From contig JACHLS010000004.1 in the NCBI GenBank assembly GCA_014204635.1, forward strand, positions 186,001 to 250,000: a stretch of 64,000 nucleotides of DNA. The letters are read 5' to 3'. A program made the translations under genes and the position numbers. This document shows, in pieces, positions 8,583-17,786 of this stretch; position 1 is the stretch's first letter, and the number at the start of each line of letters is the position of its first letter. The stretch comes from Sporosarcina luteola. GTDB lineage: Bacteria > Bacillota > Bacilli > Bacillales_A > Planococcaceae. A model generated the notes under the pieces. That model had not been told where the DNA came from, did no database searches, and worked only from the letters and a program-made list of their open reading frames with translations.

Positions 8583-10010
8583 TCACCTCTCCAACAAAAC
8601 AGGTGCATGTTGGCGGTAATACAATATTTTCCTAGTATATTGGATAGCAGCTGCAAGTGTCGCAAGCAACCCGATGACAACGGACAGAGTGTAATCGAGT
8701 GACAGACCTTCAGGGGCATACAGCCAATACGTACAAACGACCGCTGTCATGAAAAGGGCAGGAATTCCTGCTATGAAGTGGGCCTTGCCTTCCCGCATCA
8801 AGAATGAAGCAGCCGTCCACAGCATCACAGTAGCGACGATTTGATTCGTGCCTCCCACGTATCTCCACAAGAACGAATAGTCAATTGTGGATAAATAAAA
8901 CACAGGTGCCCCAAGACAGATCGTAATGACGGCTACGACCCATTTTTTCTCTGGATTAAACCATTTGGCCAGTGATTCCGTCGCGATCATCCGAGCAGAT
9001 CGAAGTGCGGTATCTCCAGTTGTAATCGGCAAGATGATGACACCAAGAATGGCCAGAATCCCTCCAAATGTTCCAAGCAAGGAAGTCGAGATTTCATTCA
9101 CCACTCCAGCAGGACCGCCTGCTGCTAGTGCACCCTGTAATCCTCCTGTACCTCCAAAAAACGTCATGCCGGCCGCTGCCCATATAAGAGCAATGACTCC
9201 TTCCGCAATCATTGCACCGTAGAAAATCTTCCGGCCTTCCGTTTCCTTTTTCATCGTTCTGGACACAATCGGGCTTTGCGTACTATGGAATCCAGAGATA
9301 GCACCACATGAAATAGTTACCATAAGCAATGGCCAAATCGGCAGTTCGCCAGGATGCAAATTAGCAAACGTCAAATTCGGAATTTGCTTGGAACCAAATA
9401 CTAAAGCACCGGCGATGGCTACCGCCATGATAATTAAGATCGCTCCGAAAATTGGATAAATGCGTCCGATGATTTGATTAATAGGCAAAATGGCCGCCAA
9501 TAAGAAATAACCAAAAATAAGAACCAGGCATAGACCGAACGAAAGTGGGCTGATGGATGAAATAAGCTGTGCAGGTCCAGCTGTGAAGGCGGCTGCCACC
9601 AGTAACATGAGCACAATAGAGACAATATTAATAGATTTCCGGACAAGCTCCCCCATGTACTTGCCGACCAAGGAAGGAAATTGGGCTCCTCCATGTTTTA
9701 AAGAAAGCATACCTGAAAAATAGTCATGGACGGCTCCTGCAAAAATACAGCCGAATACAATCCACAAAAAGGCCACGGGACCATACAAGGCTCCTGCCAC
9801 CGCACCGAATATTGGCCCAAGACCCGCGATGTTCAATAATTGAATCAACCAGCCTTTCCACCAGCTCATCGGCACGTAATCCAAACCATCGTGCTTTGTA
9901 TAAGCTGGGGTTTGCCGGTTGTCGTCAATGACAAACACCTTCTCAATAACCTTTGAATAAATTGCGTAGCCTGCGAACAACAAAAGAAGAGAACATAAAA
10001 ATGTTACCAC
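8583..10010 (-). CDS. cstA: CstA family carbon starvation/peptide or pyruvate transporter
   Basis: 475-aa polytopic membrane protein with the CstA signature at the N-terminal third: VPMSWWKGWLIQLLNIAG, then FGCIFAGAVHDYFSGM and GRTMKKE-type loops. CstA proteins import peptides or pyruvate during carbon limitation. It is the short form (about 475-480 aa); E. coli CstA and BtsT are about 700 aa. The start is GTG at 10010: the upstream ATG codons (MKEEF) are the Shine-Dalgarno sequence AAGGAGGAG itself. A promoter is visible upstream. No LytTR two-component system is adjacent. Confidence 0.85.
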   Translation of the reverse strand: MVTFLCSLLLLFAGYAIYSKVIEKVFVIDDNRQTPAYTKHDGLDYVPMSWWKGWLIQLLNIAGLGPIFGAVAGALYGPVAFLWIVFGCIFAGAVHDYFSGMLSLKHGGAQFPSLVGKYMGELVRKSINIVSIVLMLLVAAAFTAGPAQLISSISPLSFGLCLVLIFGYFLLAAILPINQIIGRIYPIFGAILIIMAVAIAGALVFGSKQIPNLTFANLHPGELPIWPLLMVTISCGAISGFHSTQSPIVSRTMKKETEGRKIFYGAMIAEGVIALIWAAAGMTFFGGTGGLQGALAAGGPAGVVNEISTSLLGTFGGILAILGVIILPITTGDTALRSARMIATESLAKWFNPEKKWVVAVITICLGAPVFYLSTIDYSFLWRYVGGTNQIVATVMLWTAASFLMREGKAHFIAGIPALFMTAVVCTYWLYAPEGLSLDYTLSVVIGLLATLAAAIQYTRKILYYRQHAPVLLER

Positions 10011-10042
10011 ACAAAACTCCTCCTTCACTTAATATACAGACT

Positions 10043-10070
10043 ATTATATATAATCTAAACTATAAAACAA
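10043..10070 (-). promoter_or_regulatory. Promoter of cstA
   Basis: Minus strand TTGTTT (10065-10070), 16-bp spacer, TATAAT (10043-10048), 33 bp upstream of the GTG start. Confidence 0.55.
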
Positions 10071-10230
10071 GTGTTATTAAGTAAACTTAGATTACGAAAA
10101 AACAATTGAGTGGGGATAGTGCTACGCATACCTGCCCATAGCGGAATAAACAAAGTGGACTCCGATCTTTTTTGAAATCGGAATGTGGTAACAAACGGCA
10201 TGCCAGGCTTAAACAACAGTTCCCATAGCT

Positions 10231-10815
10231 TGTGAGCTGTTCGCGCTAGGATACGAGCGCTCTTCCTTAGCTTACGAGCGGTTCATACGAGGATACGAGC
10301 ACTCTTCCTACACTTACGAGCGGTTCGCACAGGTATACGAGCTCTCTTCCTGAACTTACGAGCGGTTCGCACGGGGATACGAGCTCTCTTCCTGAACTTA
10401 CGAGCGGTTCGCACAGGTATACGAGCTCTCTTCCTAGACTTACGAGCGGTTTGCACGAGGATACGAGCGCTCTTCCTGAACTTACGAGCGGTTCGCACGG
10501 GGATACGAGCTCTCTTCCTTAACTTACGAGCTGTTCTCACGAGGATACGAGCGCTCTTCCTGAACTTACGAGCGGTTCGCACGGGGATACGAGCTCTCTT
10601 CCTGAACTTATGAGCTGTTCGCACGGGGATACGAGCTCTCTTCCTGAACTTACGAGCGGTTCGCACGAGGATACGAGCACTCTTCCTACACTTACGAGCG
10701 GTTCGCACGAGGATACGATCACTCTTCCTTACTTATGAGCTGTCCACACAAGGATACGAGCGCTCTTCCTACACTTACGAGCGGTTCGCACGGGGCTACG
10801 AGCGCGCCTCCCTCC
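10231..10815. repeat. Array of 14 composite 42-bp tandem repeats (array 1)
   Basis: Fourteen direct repeats with starts every 42 bp (10231, 10273, 10315, 10357 and so on; the thirteenth unit is shifted by one base). Each unit is two 21-bp halves that both begin TACGAGC: half A TACGAGCGGTTCGCACGRGGA and half B TACGAGCNCTCTTCCTGAACT. Half B carries the near-palindromes GAGCTC or GAGCGCTC. Because 42 is divisible by 3, the array is open in some frames on the minus strand (Arg/Lys/Ala-rich), but no ribosome-binding site precedes these and I do not call a protein. Lies between cstA and brnQ, both on the minus strand. Related to the array at 29830-30202. Confidence 0.95.
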
Positions 10816-10862
10816 CAAATTCATGAGCATTTTACTCGAACAATAACTTATACCAAAAATAG

Positions 10863-10907
10863 AAAATCAGGTGAAGAAAAACGAATCGTTTTTCTCCACC
10901 TGATTTT
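10863..10907. terminator. Terminator downstream of brnQ
   Basis: Long stem AAAATCAGGTG...AAAAACG / CGTTTTT...CACCTGATTTT with a 3-nt loop, about 30 bp after the brnQ stop. Symmetric enough to work from both strands. Confidence 0.8.
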
Positions 10908-10938
10908 ATGGCGGACTACAAGCCAGTCCAGGTATTAA

Positions 10939-12279
10939 TTAATTTCTGATAATCCGTACGAGCAAACCTGAAATTAGGATGACCACCACGACGGGCAAGA
11001 CCCAGCCGAGACCGTACGAATAAAGCGGCAGTGCTTTTTCCAAGAAGCCGGTCATTCCTTGCAGCCAAGCGGGCTGGCTGTTTCCCAGCGATTCATAAAG
11101 GCTGTCGATGCCATCCACTATGCTGATTAAAAACGCGACAATTGTCGCACAAACATAGACGACTCTCGCATGCAGGAATAGCGGCGACAAGAATGTCAAT
11201 AACATTAGAACGACCGCCAACGGATACAAAAACAGCAAGACAGGAATCGAGTACGTAATGATATTATCCAAACCAAAATTGGAAACCACGAAACAAAATA
11301 AAGAAAAGAACGTGACGTACGCTTTATAACTAATGCGCGGGAAAAGACTGTTGAAGTATTCACCGCATGCTGTGACAAGCCCAATACTCGTTGTCAGGCA
11401 GGCCAATAGGATAATGATGGCGAGCAGTACAGTCCCAAATGTTCCAAAATAATAAGAGGACGCTTGACTCAAAACAGGACCGCCTGTATCAAACAATCCA
11501 AATGTACCAGTAGAAGACGCTCCTAAATAAGCGATCCCGATATAAATAATAGCTAAAAATCCTGCTGCCACTACCCCGGTCTTGGCAGTTGCCTTCATAA
11601 TTTGGACATTATCCGTCACTCCGAGCGCACGAATCGAGTTGATGACGATAATACCAAACACTAAGGATGACAAAACATCCATCGTATTATAGCCCTCTAA
11701 AAATCCTTTAAAAAAGGGAATGGTGGCATAGTCGGCAATTGGCGGCTCCATCGCGCCAATCGGCTTGATAAAAGCGACAGTTAATAAGACTAACAGCAGA
11801 ATAATAATGGCGGGCGACATAATTTTCCCGATACGATCCACAATTTTACTTGGGTTCAGGGAAAGCCAGTAGGTCACTGCGAAAAAGAGCAACGTGAAAA
11901 GAAATAATGCCAATTTCCCGTATTCGCTTGGCACATAAGAAGAGAAACCGATATCATATGCAACTGCACCCGTCCTGGGAGCTGCAAAAAATGGCCCGAT
12001 TGTTAGATAAAGAACGGACGTGAATACAATTCCATAGATCGGGTGGACTCTGCTCGCCAGCTCTTGCAGATTCTTGCTTCCTGAAAAGCCCATTGCGACA
12101 ATCCCTAAAAATGGCAATCCAACTCCTGTAATAAGAAAGCCGCAAATTGATGGCCATAATGCTTGTCCTGCGTTTTGACCTAATGAGGCCGGAAAAATGA
12201 GATTGCCTGCTCCGAAAAAGAGGGCAAATAGCATGACACCGATAAAAAGAAAGGATGAAAATGATATTTTTTGCTGCAC
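10939..12279 (-). CDS. brnQ: Branched-chain amino acid:cation symporter BrnQ
   Basis: 446-aa LIVCS family permease with about 12 membrane segments. The N-terminal signature FALFFGAGNLIFPASLGQ and GVGLPFLGI are typical. It imports Leu, Ile and Val with Na+ or H+. The start is GTG at 12279 with GGGAGG 9 bp upstream; the TTG at 12297 sits on top of that site and is rejected. Single gene. The 200 bp upstream are very AT-rich; a CodY or T-box element was looked for and not found. Confidence 0.88.
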   Translation of the reverse strand: MQQKISFSSFLFIGVMLFALFFGAGNLIFPASLGQNAGQALWPSICGFLITGVGLPFLGIVAMGFSGSKNLQELASRVHPIYGIVFTSVLYLTIGPFFAAPRTGAVAYDIGFSSYVPSEYGKLALFLFTLLFFAVTYWLSLNPSKIVDRIGKIMSPAIIILLLVLLTVAFIKPIGAMEPPIADYATIPFFKGFLEGYNTMDVLSSLVFGIIVINSIRALGVTDNVQIMKATAKTGVVAAGFLAIIYIGIAYLGASSTGTFGLFDTGGPVLSQASSYYFGTFGTVLLAIIILLACLTTSIGLVTACGEYFNSLFPRISYKAYVTFFSLFCFVVSNFGLDNIITYSIPVLLFLYPLAVVLMLLTFLSPLFLHARVVYVCATIVAFLISIVDGIDSLYESLGNSQPAWLQGMTGFLEKALPLYSYGLGWVLPVVVVILISGLLVRIIRN

Positions 12280-12498
12280 CGAGCTGTTCCCTCCCAAATG
12301 TTAGATTAAATAACCGTTATGCAATATATCGATGTCACTCATCATACCGCCCGATACCCCAAAAAGCAATCCTATTTCTATTTTTAAATAATATTTTCAT
12401 TTTACACTATTCGTTATATTTTAATAAATAGGGGTCTATTCATCATTAGCTTTTCTTTTTCGTTACAGATAAAACCTAGACAAATGTTCATCAGGCAA

Positions 12499-15400
12499 TC
12501 ACTTTATTAAAAAAGCAGTTTTACTATATCCTTCCTTAGACTTCTTAACTTCCAAAATAGCTGGGAAAGCGGCTTTCAATTCCTCTACATGAGAGATCAC
12601 ACCAATCATCCTACCCGAGCGCTGAAGATCGACCAAGGCATCAATCGCCTTCTGCAGGGATTCGGCGTCGAGGGAGCCGAACCCTTCGTCAATAAACATC
12701 GTTTCAATGGAGACAGAACCTTGAAAACTTTGGATGACATCCGACATTCCGAGCGCGAGACAGAGAGAGGCATTAAATTTCTCTCCTCCAGATAACGTTT
12801 TTACATCCCTGTTTTGTCCCGTATAGGCATCATAGATATCCAGGCCAAGCCCGCTCTGTTTACCTCTCGCCTCCTGCCTGTCACTGCGGACCAATTCGAA
12901 TTGGCCGTTTGAAAGTTCGCGAAGGCGGCTGTTCGCGGAAGCCACAATCCGATCCAAATAATCAATTTGTATGAAGCGTTCAAATGATAGTTTTAATCTA
13001 TTTTGGCCACGCAGCAAATCATAGAGTTCGTTTATTTTTCCAATTTTATTTTCCAAATCTACTAGATCGCCTGATGACTTGACTAGTTTTTCTTTGCTTT
13101 GTCGAAGGGACTTTTCGTACTCAACGGAAGCGTGATACTCCTGTAAAGCCTGTTCATATTGCCGTTTCAGTTCTTCTGTCATCGCAGCGATTGCTGTCAA
13201 ATCCGACTTCGTTTTTCCTTCTAATTGTATTGTAAGTGAGCGGATCATCTCATTCGTCGCATGTGCCTTCTGTTTAAAATCGAGAATGGCATTTTTAAGT
13301 TCTTCCCGTTCTTCATTTGAAAGGATAGCTGACTTATAGTCTTCCACGGTTTCAAAGTTGGTCTCGATAAGCGCTTCCTTAAAACGTTCTTCCGCCTTTT
13401 TTTTCCGTTGGCCAAGCTGCTGGAGAGCCTGCTTTGAAAATTGTTCCGCAGCGTCTGCTTTTGTGACGAACTCTTTGCTCTCTTCATACTTCTGTTGTAC
13501 TCTAGAAAATCGCTCATCCAACTCTCGTTTCGTTTTCTCTAACGTGTTAATTCGCTCCTCTAAAGCGGTTGAGTCACGAAATTCGATCGGAATCGATTCC
13601 CTGATCTGCTCATAACGTGCCTGTTCCTTTCCGAGAGCTGCTTTTTCATCGTTCAAATCCTTCTCAATCAACTCTTTTTCGGACTGCAAACGCTCCAGTA
13701 CGACAGTTGTCTCTTTCCATTTCTTTTTCAACTCGGAAAGCACGGATTTGTTTTCCCGGAGTTGATTCAACTGCTTTTCTATACTGTCCTGAACAGCATG
13801 AAGTTCGGCGTATGATGAATCGACTTGCAGGGAGTCGAGTTGTCTCTTTTTGCCGACGACTTGATGACCAATCGCTTCATATGTAGCGAGTTGTTTTCGA
13901 TAAGAGCTTTCCAACTCTGCTACTTTTTTTCTTTCGGATTCCACTTTATCCTTGGATATAGAATGATCTTCTCGACCTCCCATTTTTGCAGGATGATGAA
14001 GGCTGCCGCAAACAGGGCATGGTGTCCCGTCTTGCAAAGCTTGCGCGAGCATGGATGCTTGATTATCAAGCCAGGTTTGTTCAATCCGTTGATAATCTTG
14101 CTGAGCTAATTCGAATTGAGAAGCCTGTTCATCCACCAACCGTTTTGCCATTTCCAACTCCCGCTGAAGTTGCTCATAGTCAAAAGCCAACCTGGTTTTG
14201 GTTTTCAATTCATTCCATTCATCCAAAATTTCCTCATAATTCATCCCTTCGATTTCCAACTTTTCAATCTGATCGGCGAACTGTAAGACGTTGTCCTTCT
14301 TTTCGTACAGTCCGACAGAGATGCTCGACACTTTGCCTTCCAGAGATTCTACCCTCTCTTTTGCGTGGTGGAGCTCCCTTTCCTTCTTCTGTAACGTCAT
14401 AACCATTGGCAAATAACTTTGCAATCTAGTCAGATCTATTTGAAGCTGTTCCCTCTCATCACGACGTTCCTCAATCTTCTGTTTCTCGTTTTCGGCGGCC
14501 CTAAATAAAACCCTTGCACGTTCTGCTTCCTCTTTGTTTTTCTCGGACGCCGCCCGTTGTATGTCCCATTCCTTATTTAATTCCTCGTACTGGAGCTCGA
14601 CCCCGTGGATGGCTGCTGCGCGCTCCGCCTGTACCAGAAGCTTTTCTTTCTGTTCCAAAATCGGTTGCTTTTGTCGAATCCTCTCCGCCAAGCCTTCCTT
14701 TTGTTCCAAGTCATCAAAAAGTTGGTTGATCGTTTTGGCAGCGTGGTACCCCGTTTGCACCTCAGTATGTCTTGAATAGGCACCTTCGTATTTCTTCTGC
14801 TTGTCGACAATTTCATTGACATAATACGTCAGCTCATCTTCGAGACCTTCCACTATTTGGTATATGTTCGGTTGCTCGTTTTCCACCAGATGGAATAATG
14901 GCGATTCCCGATATGGAACAATAGAGGGAATCTGTCGAAGCAATCCATCAAACAAATGCCGCTCACGGTCCCATTCGACTTTCAAGTCATCCCTTTGTGA
15001 TTTTAAGCGTTCTACTAATAAACGATACGGCTCCGTCTTAAAGATTTTCCGTAATATCACTTCTTTATTGTCGGTATCAGAAGTGAGAAACTTGCGAAAC
15101 TCTCCTTGAGGCAACATGATAATCTGGCTGAATTGTGCATGGGTAAATCCGATTAAGCTCTCAATTTTTTGATTGATTTCCGAAACGATTTGCCTGTCGA
15201 CTGCCGGAATTTCTCCCTGGTTTGTCAGTTCTACTAATTCGCATCTGCCAGGAGTTTCTCTCTTGTTTCCCATTTTTGTATAGGGGATTTGCCGGATAAC
15301 ACGAAACCTTCGTCCGCACACTTCGAAAACGAGTTCTACCTCTGTTTGGATAGAATCTTCGGCAAAGTCACTTCGCATTGCACGGCTATCCGTTCTGTCC

Positions 15401-15576
15401 TCGCCACTTGCCTGTCCATATAGGGCATAGCAGATCCCATCAAAAATGGTCGTTTTACCAGCTCCGGTCGAGCCCGAGATGACGAAAAGACGATGGTTAT
15501 CCAATTCCGAAAAGTCAATGACTTCTGTCCCTTTATATGGACCAAAAGCGGTCATACTCAGTTTGATCGGTCTCAT
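12499..15576 (-). CDS. sbcC: DNA double-strand break exonuclease ATPase subunit SbcC
   Basis: 1025-aa Rad50-like SMC-type ATPase. Walker A GSTGAGKTT is near residue 35; two long coiled coils flank a zinc hook CPVCGS near residue 520; the C-terminal lobe has the ABC signature LSGGEKF and Walker B MFIDEGFGSLD. SbcCD opens hairpins and trims blocked DNA ends. The ATG overlaps the sbcD stop by 4 bp (ATGA), so the two are translationally coupled. Length is as usual for Firmicutes. Confidence 0.95.
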   Translation of the reverse strand: MRPIKLSMTAFGPYKGTEVIDFSELDNHRLFVISGSTGAGKTTIFDGICYALYGQASGEDRTDSRAMRSDFAEDSIQTEVELVFEVCGRRFRVIRQIPYTKMGNKRETPGRCELVELTNQGEIPAVDRQIVSEINQKIESLIGFTHAQFSQIIMLPQGEFRKFLTSDTDNKEVILRKIFKTEPYRLLVERLKSQRDDLKVEWDRERHLFDGLLRQIPSIVPYRESPLFHLVENEQPNIYQIVEGLEDELTYYVNEIVDKQKKYEGAYSRHTEVQTGYHAAKTINQLFDDLEQKEGLAERIRQKQPILEQKEKLLVQAERAAAIHGVELQYEELNKEWDIQRAASEKNKEEAERARVLFRAAENEKQKIEERRDEREQLQIDLTRLQSYLPMVMTLQKKERELHHAKERVESLEGKVSSISVGLYEKKDNVLQFADQIEKLEIEGMNYEEILDEWNELKTKTRLAFDYEQLQRELEMAKRLVDEQASQFELAQQDYQRIEQTWLDNQASMLAQALQDGTPCPVCGSLHHPAKMGGREDHSISKDKVESERKKVAELESSYRKQLATYEAIGHQVVGKKRQLDSLQVDSSYAELHAVQDSIEKQLNQLRENKSVLSELKKKWKETTVVLERLQSEKELIEKDLNDEKAALGKEQARYEQIRESIPIEFRDSTALEERINTLEKTKRELDERFSRVQQKYEESKEFVTKADAAEQFSKQALQQLGQRKKKAEERFKEALIETNFETVEDYKSAILSNEEREELKNAILDFKQKAHATNEMIRSLTIQLEGKTKSDLTAIAAMTEELKRQYEQALQEYHASVEYEKSLRQSKEKLVKSSGDLVDLENKIGKINELYDLLRGQNRLKLSFERFIQIDYLDRIVASANSRLRELSNGQFELVRSDRQEARGKQSGLGLDIYDAYTGQNRDVKTLSGGEKFNASLCLALGMSDVIQSFQGSVSIETMFIDEGFGSLDAESLQKAIDALVDLQRSGRMIGVISHVEELKAAFPAILEVKKSKEGYSKTAFLIK

Positions 15577-16724
15577 CTATTCTCATCCTCCTTGTACAAA
15601 ACGTCATGCAACAGATCAGTAAAAATGGAAAGTGTTTCTTCGTCAGGCTTATCGCCTTGCAGTTCAGTGTAAAAAACTCGAAATAAATCCATATCATCCG
15701 GTTTAGATTGTTTTTCAGCTAAAAATGTTTCACTCGTTGCAGCCGCCATGGGTATTGCTCGTTCAATATGCATGGCGTTCGGATAGACGGATCGCACCTT
15801 TTCCATTGGATACAATACAGGCGATTCGTCCTCGAGTTTGATAAATACGTAGTCATCGCTCGGCTTTTGTCTCAGTATTTCCTCCATTTTTCCTTTCACG
15901 GTTCGCAAATCATTTTTGGGCACCAAAGTCCTTTTCTCTATTGTCACTTGCCCGCTTCCGTCCATTTCGACAACGAGAAATCCTTTTGCATGGTGTTCTT
16001 CTGATATGGAGTATTTCATTGGCGAACCTGCGTATCTGATCTTCTCTTGTTTGACATAATGAGCTTGGTGCAAATGGCCAAGGGCTGTGTAATGAAATTG
16101 CTCAAACAGCTCTGCTGCCACGTATTCAGCTCCTCCAATGGAAAGTGGTCTTTCCGATTCACTGGTGTTTTCCGCTTCTCCCCCATTCGGTGTAACAAAT
16201 GCATGTCCTACAAAAACATGGCGCGCATCTGGATGTATTGGAAGTTCTTCAATAATCCTCTTCATAGCGCTGTTAAAGTCACAGATACCGTCATCCGTAT
16301 AGATCTGCCTGCATACGGAAGGATCTGCGAATGGCACCAGATGAAAATGCACTTCACCGAATTCATCGTGTAAGATGATCGGTTCTGCTTGACGCAAAAG
16401 ACGGCCGGTTATGTATAATCCATTCTTCTTCAACAGATCACTCCCAAAATGGAGTCGGCTCGGACTATCGTGGTTTCCCGCAATCGCGATGAGTGGAGTC
16501 GCCAAACCTATCACAATTTCCTGAAACACTTCATCCAACAAGTTTACTGCTTCCGTAGGCGGCACGGCCCGATCATATAAATCACCAGAAATAATGACTG
16601 CGTCAGGCTTTTCTTCTTTAATCGCTTCTAAGAATTGTTGTAATACATATCGCTGTTCGTCAGTCATGTAAACGCCTTGTACCAATTTACCAAGATGCCA
16701 ATCTGCCGTATGGAAAAACTTCAA
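15573..16724 (-). CDS. sbcD: DNA exonuclease subunit SbcD
   Basis: 383-aa Mre11-like metallophosphoesterase, nuclease partner of SbcC. Metal-binding motifs: HTADWHLGK at the very N-terminus, GDLYDRA, GNHDSPSR, GHAFV and GHLHQ. The start is TTG at 16724 with GGGGGAG upstream, which gives the usual N-terminus (LKFFHTADWH); the 34 additional codons of the open frame lack a start signal and family similarity. First gene of the sbcDC operon. No LexA box was found upstream. Confidence 0.94.
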   Translation of the reverse strand: MKFFHTADWHLGKLVQGVYMTDEQRYVLQQFLEAIKEEKPDAVIISGDLYDRAVPPTEAVNLLDEVFQEIVIGLATPLIAIAGNHDSPSRLHFGSDLLKKNGLYITGRLLRQAEPIILHDEFGEVHFHLVPFADPSVCRQIYTDDGICDFNSAMKRIIEELPIHPDARHVFVGHAFVTPNGGEAENTSESERPLSIGGAEYVAAELFEQFHYTALGHLHQAHYVKQEKIRYAGSPMKYSISEEHHAKGFLVVEMDGSGQVTIEKRTLVPKNDLRTVKGKMEEILRQKPSDDYVFIKLEDESPVLYPMEKVRSVYPNAMHIERAIPMAAATSETFLAEKQSKPDDMDLFRVFYTELQGDKPDEETLSIFTDLLHDVLYKEDENR

Positions 16725-16850
16725 TTGCCTCTCCCCCGTTACTTTTATTCCTTTTAGTTTACAGTATTTTTTTCTAGTAGACATACACAAAGGAAATATT
16801 GAAGTAATGGAACAGTTTAATCCCATTCGAAAATTTACAAGAATAAAGAC

Positions 16851-16879
16851 TTTACTCTGAATATAGTTTATACTATACT
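16851..16879 (+). promoter_or_regulatory. Promoter of the manganese ABC transporter operon
   Basis: TTTACT (16851-16856), 17-bp spacer, TATACT (16874-16879). Transcription would start near 16886, inside the operator described next. Confidence 0.6.
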
Positions 16880-16883
16880 GAAG

Positions 16884-16905
16884 AAAGTTGGTCTAAGGAA
16901 ACTTT
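16884..16905 (+). promoter_or_regulatory. MntR-like operator
   Basis: AAGTTGGTCTAAGGAAACTT is an imperfect palindrome whose right half (CTAAGGAAAC) agrees at 9 of 10 positions with the Bacillus MntR box TTTGCCTTAAGGAAAC as I remember it. It overlaps the predicted transcription start, a position suited to repression by MntR when Mn2+ is sufficient. Confidence 0.6.
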
Positions 16906-17039
16906 ATAATCGGTCCCACCTTCACATTTCGCAAAGTGGATTAATATAATACGTTTACATTGCCACTAACAGCAGCCTATTTTTTTTACACAAAAAGTTG
17001 CACAAGGGAAATAAAATTGAAAGTCCGGGAGGGAATCAA

Positions 17040-17786
17040 ATGTCAGATCAAATATGTGTAAAAGATATATCAGTCTCCTATTATGGAACTTCCGTATTGG
17101 AAGACGTATCCTTTACATTTGACTCAGGTAATCTTGTAGGCATCCTCGGTCCGAATGGCGCCGGCAAATCCACTTTAATGAAAGCGATGCTCGGGTTAAT
17201 TCAAAAAGATAAAGGGACAGTAGCAGTCAATGGGAAACCGATTAAAGAAGTGAGGCAACAAATTGCCTACGTACCCCAGCGCTCTAACATCGACTGGAAT
17301 TTTCCCATCACTGTAAAGGACACAGTCCTTTTAGGAACTTATCCAAAACTCGGGCTTTTCCATCGGCCGAAAAAGGAACATAAAGATTGGGCAATGCGCT
17401 GCTTGGAGCAGGTTGGGATGCAAGACTTTGCAAAACAGCAGATTGGTGAGCTTTCCGGCGGCCAACAACAACGGGTTTTTCTAGCAAGGGCACTTGCACA
17501 AAAAGCAGATTACTTTTTTCTGGATGAACCGTTCGTCGGTATTGATGTGTCGAGCGAAGAAGTGATTATTACTATACTGAAACAACTTCGTGATGAAGGG
17601 AAGCTTGTCTTCGTGGTTCATCATGACCTGACAAAAGTAAAACACTATTTCGACGAACTCGTGCTGATTAACAAAAATTTAATTGATGCCGGACCGGTAA
17701 AGGAAGTATTTCAGCCTGAAAAAATGACAAAAGCCTACCAACGGCCTTTTGCCATGATGGAAGGATTGGAGGTACCGCTATCATGA
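17040..17786 (+). CDS. mntA: Manganese (or zinc) ABC transporter, ATP-binding protein
   Basis: 248-aa ABC ATPase: Walker A GPNGAGKST (37-45), Q-loop VPQRSNIDW typical of metal-type importers, signature LSGGQQQR, Walker B YFFLDEP, and the switch His in VVHHDL. It energises uptake of Mn2+ or Zn2+. ATG at 17040 with GGGAGG 7 bp upstream; the ORF upstream of it is not used. Gene order ATPase-permease-binding protein matches staphylococcal mntABC, whose names I use; B. subtilis uses different letters. An MntR-like box argues for manganese. Confidence 0.85.
   Translation: MSDQICVKDISVSYYGTSVLEDVSFTFDSGNLVGILGPNGAGKSTLMKAMLGLIQKDKGTVAVNGKPIKEVRQQIAYVPQRSNIDWNFPITVKDTVLLGTYPKLGLFHRPKKEHKDWAMRCLEQVGMQDFAKQQIGELSGGQQQRVFLARALAQKADYFFLDEPFVGIDVSSEEVIITILKQLRDEGKLVFVVHHDLTKVKHYFDELVLINKNLIDAGPVKEVFQPEKMTKAYQRPFAMMEGLEVPLS

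Noticed and set aside
10283-10708. 141-residue Arg/Lys-rich open frame across array 1
   Set aside because: It is open only because the 42-bp repeat length is a multiple of three. No ribosome-binding site and no family; other frames are open as well.
10231-10815. CRISPR array
   Set aside because: Units are contiguous, with no unique spacers between constant repeats, and there are no cas genes.
12280-12498. CodY site or T-box before brnQ
   Set aside because: Region is AT-rich, but no good match to AATTTTCWGAAAATT and no T-box core.
16725-16850. LexA box before sbcDC
   Set aside because: No CGAAC-N4-GTTCG-like sequence was seen.
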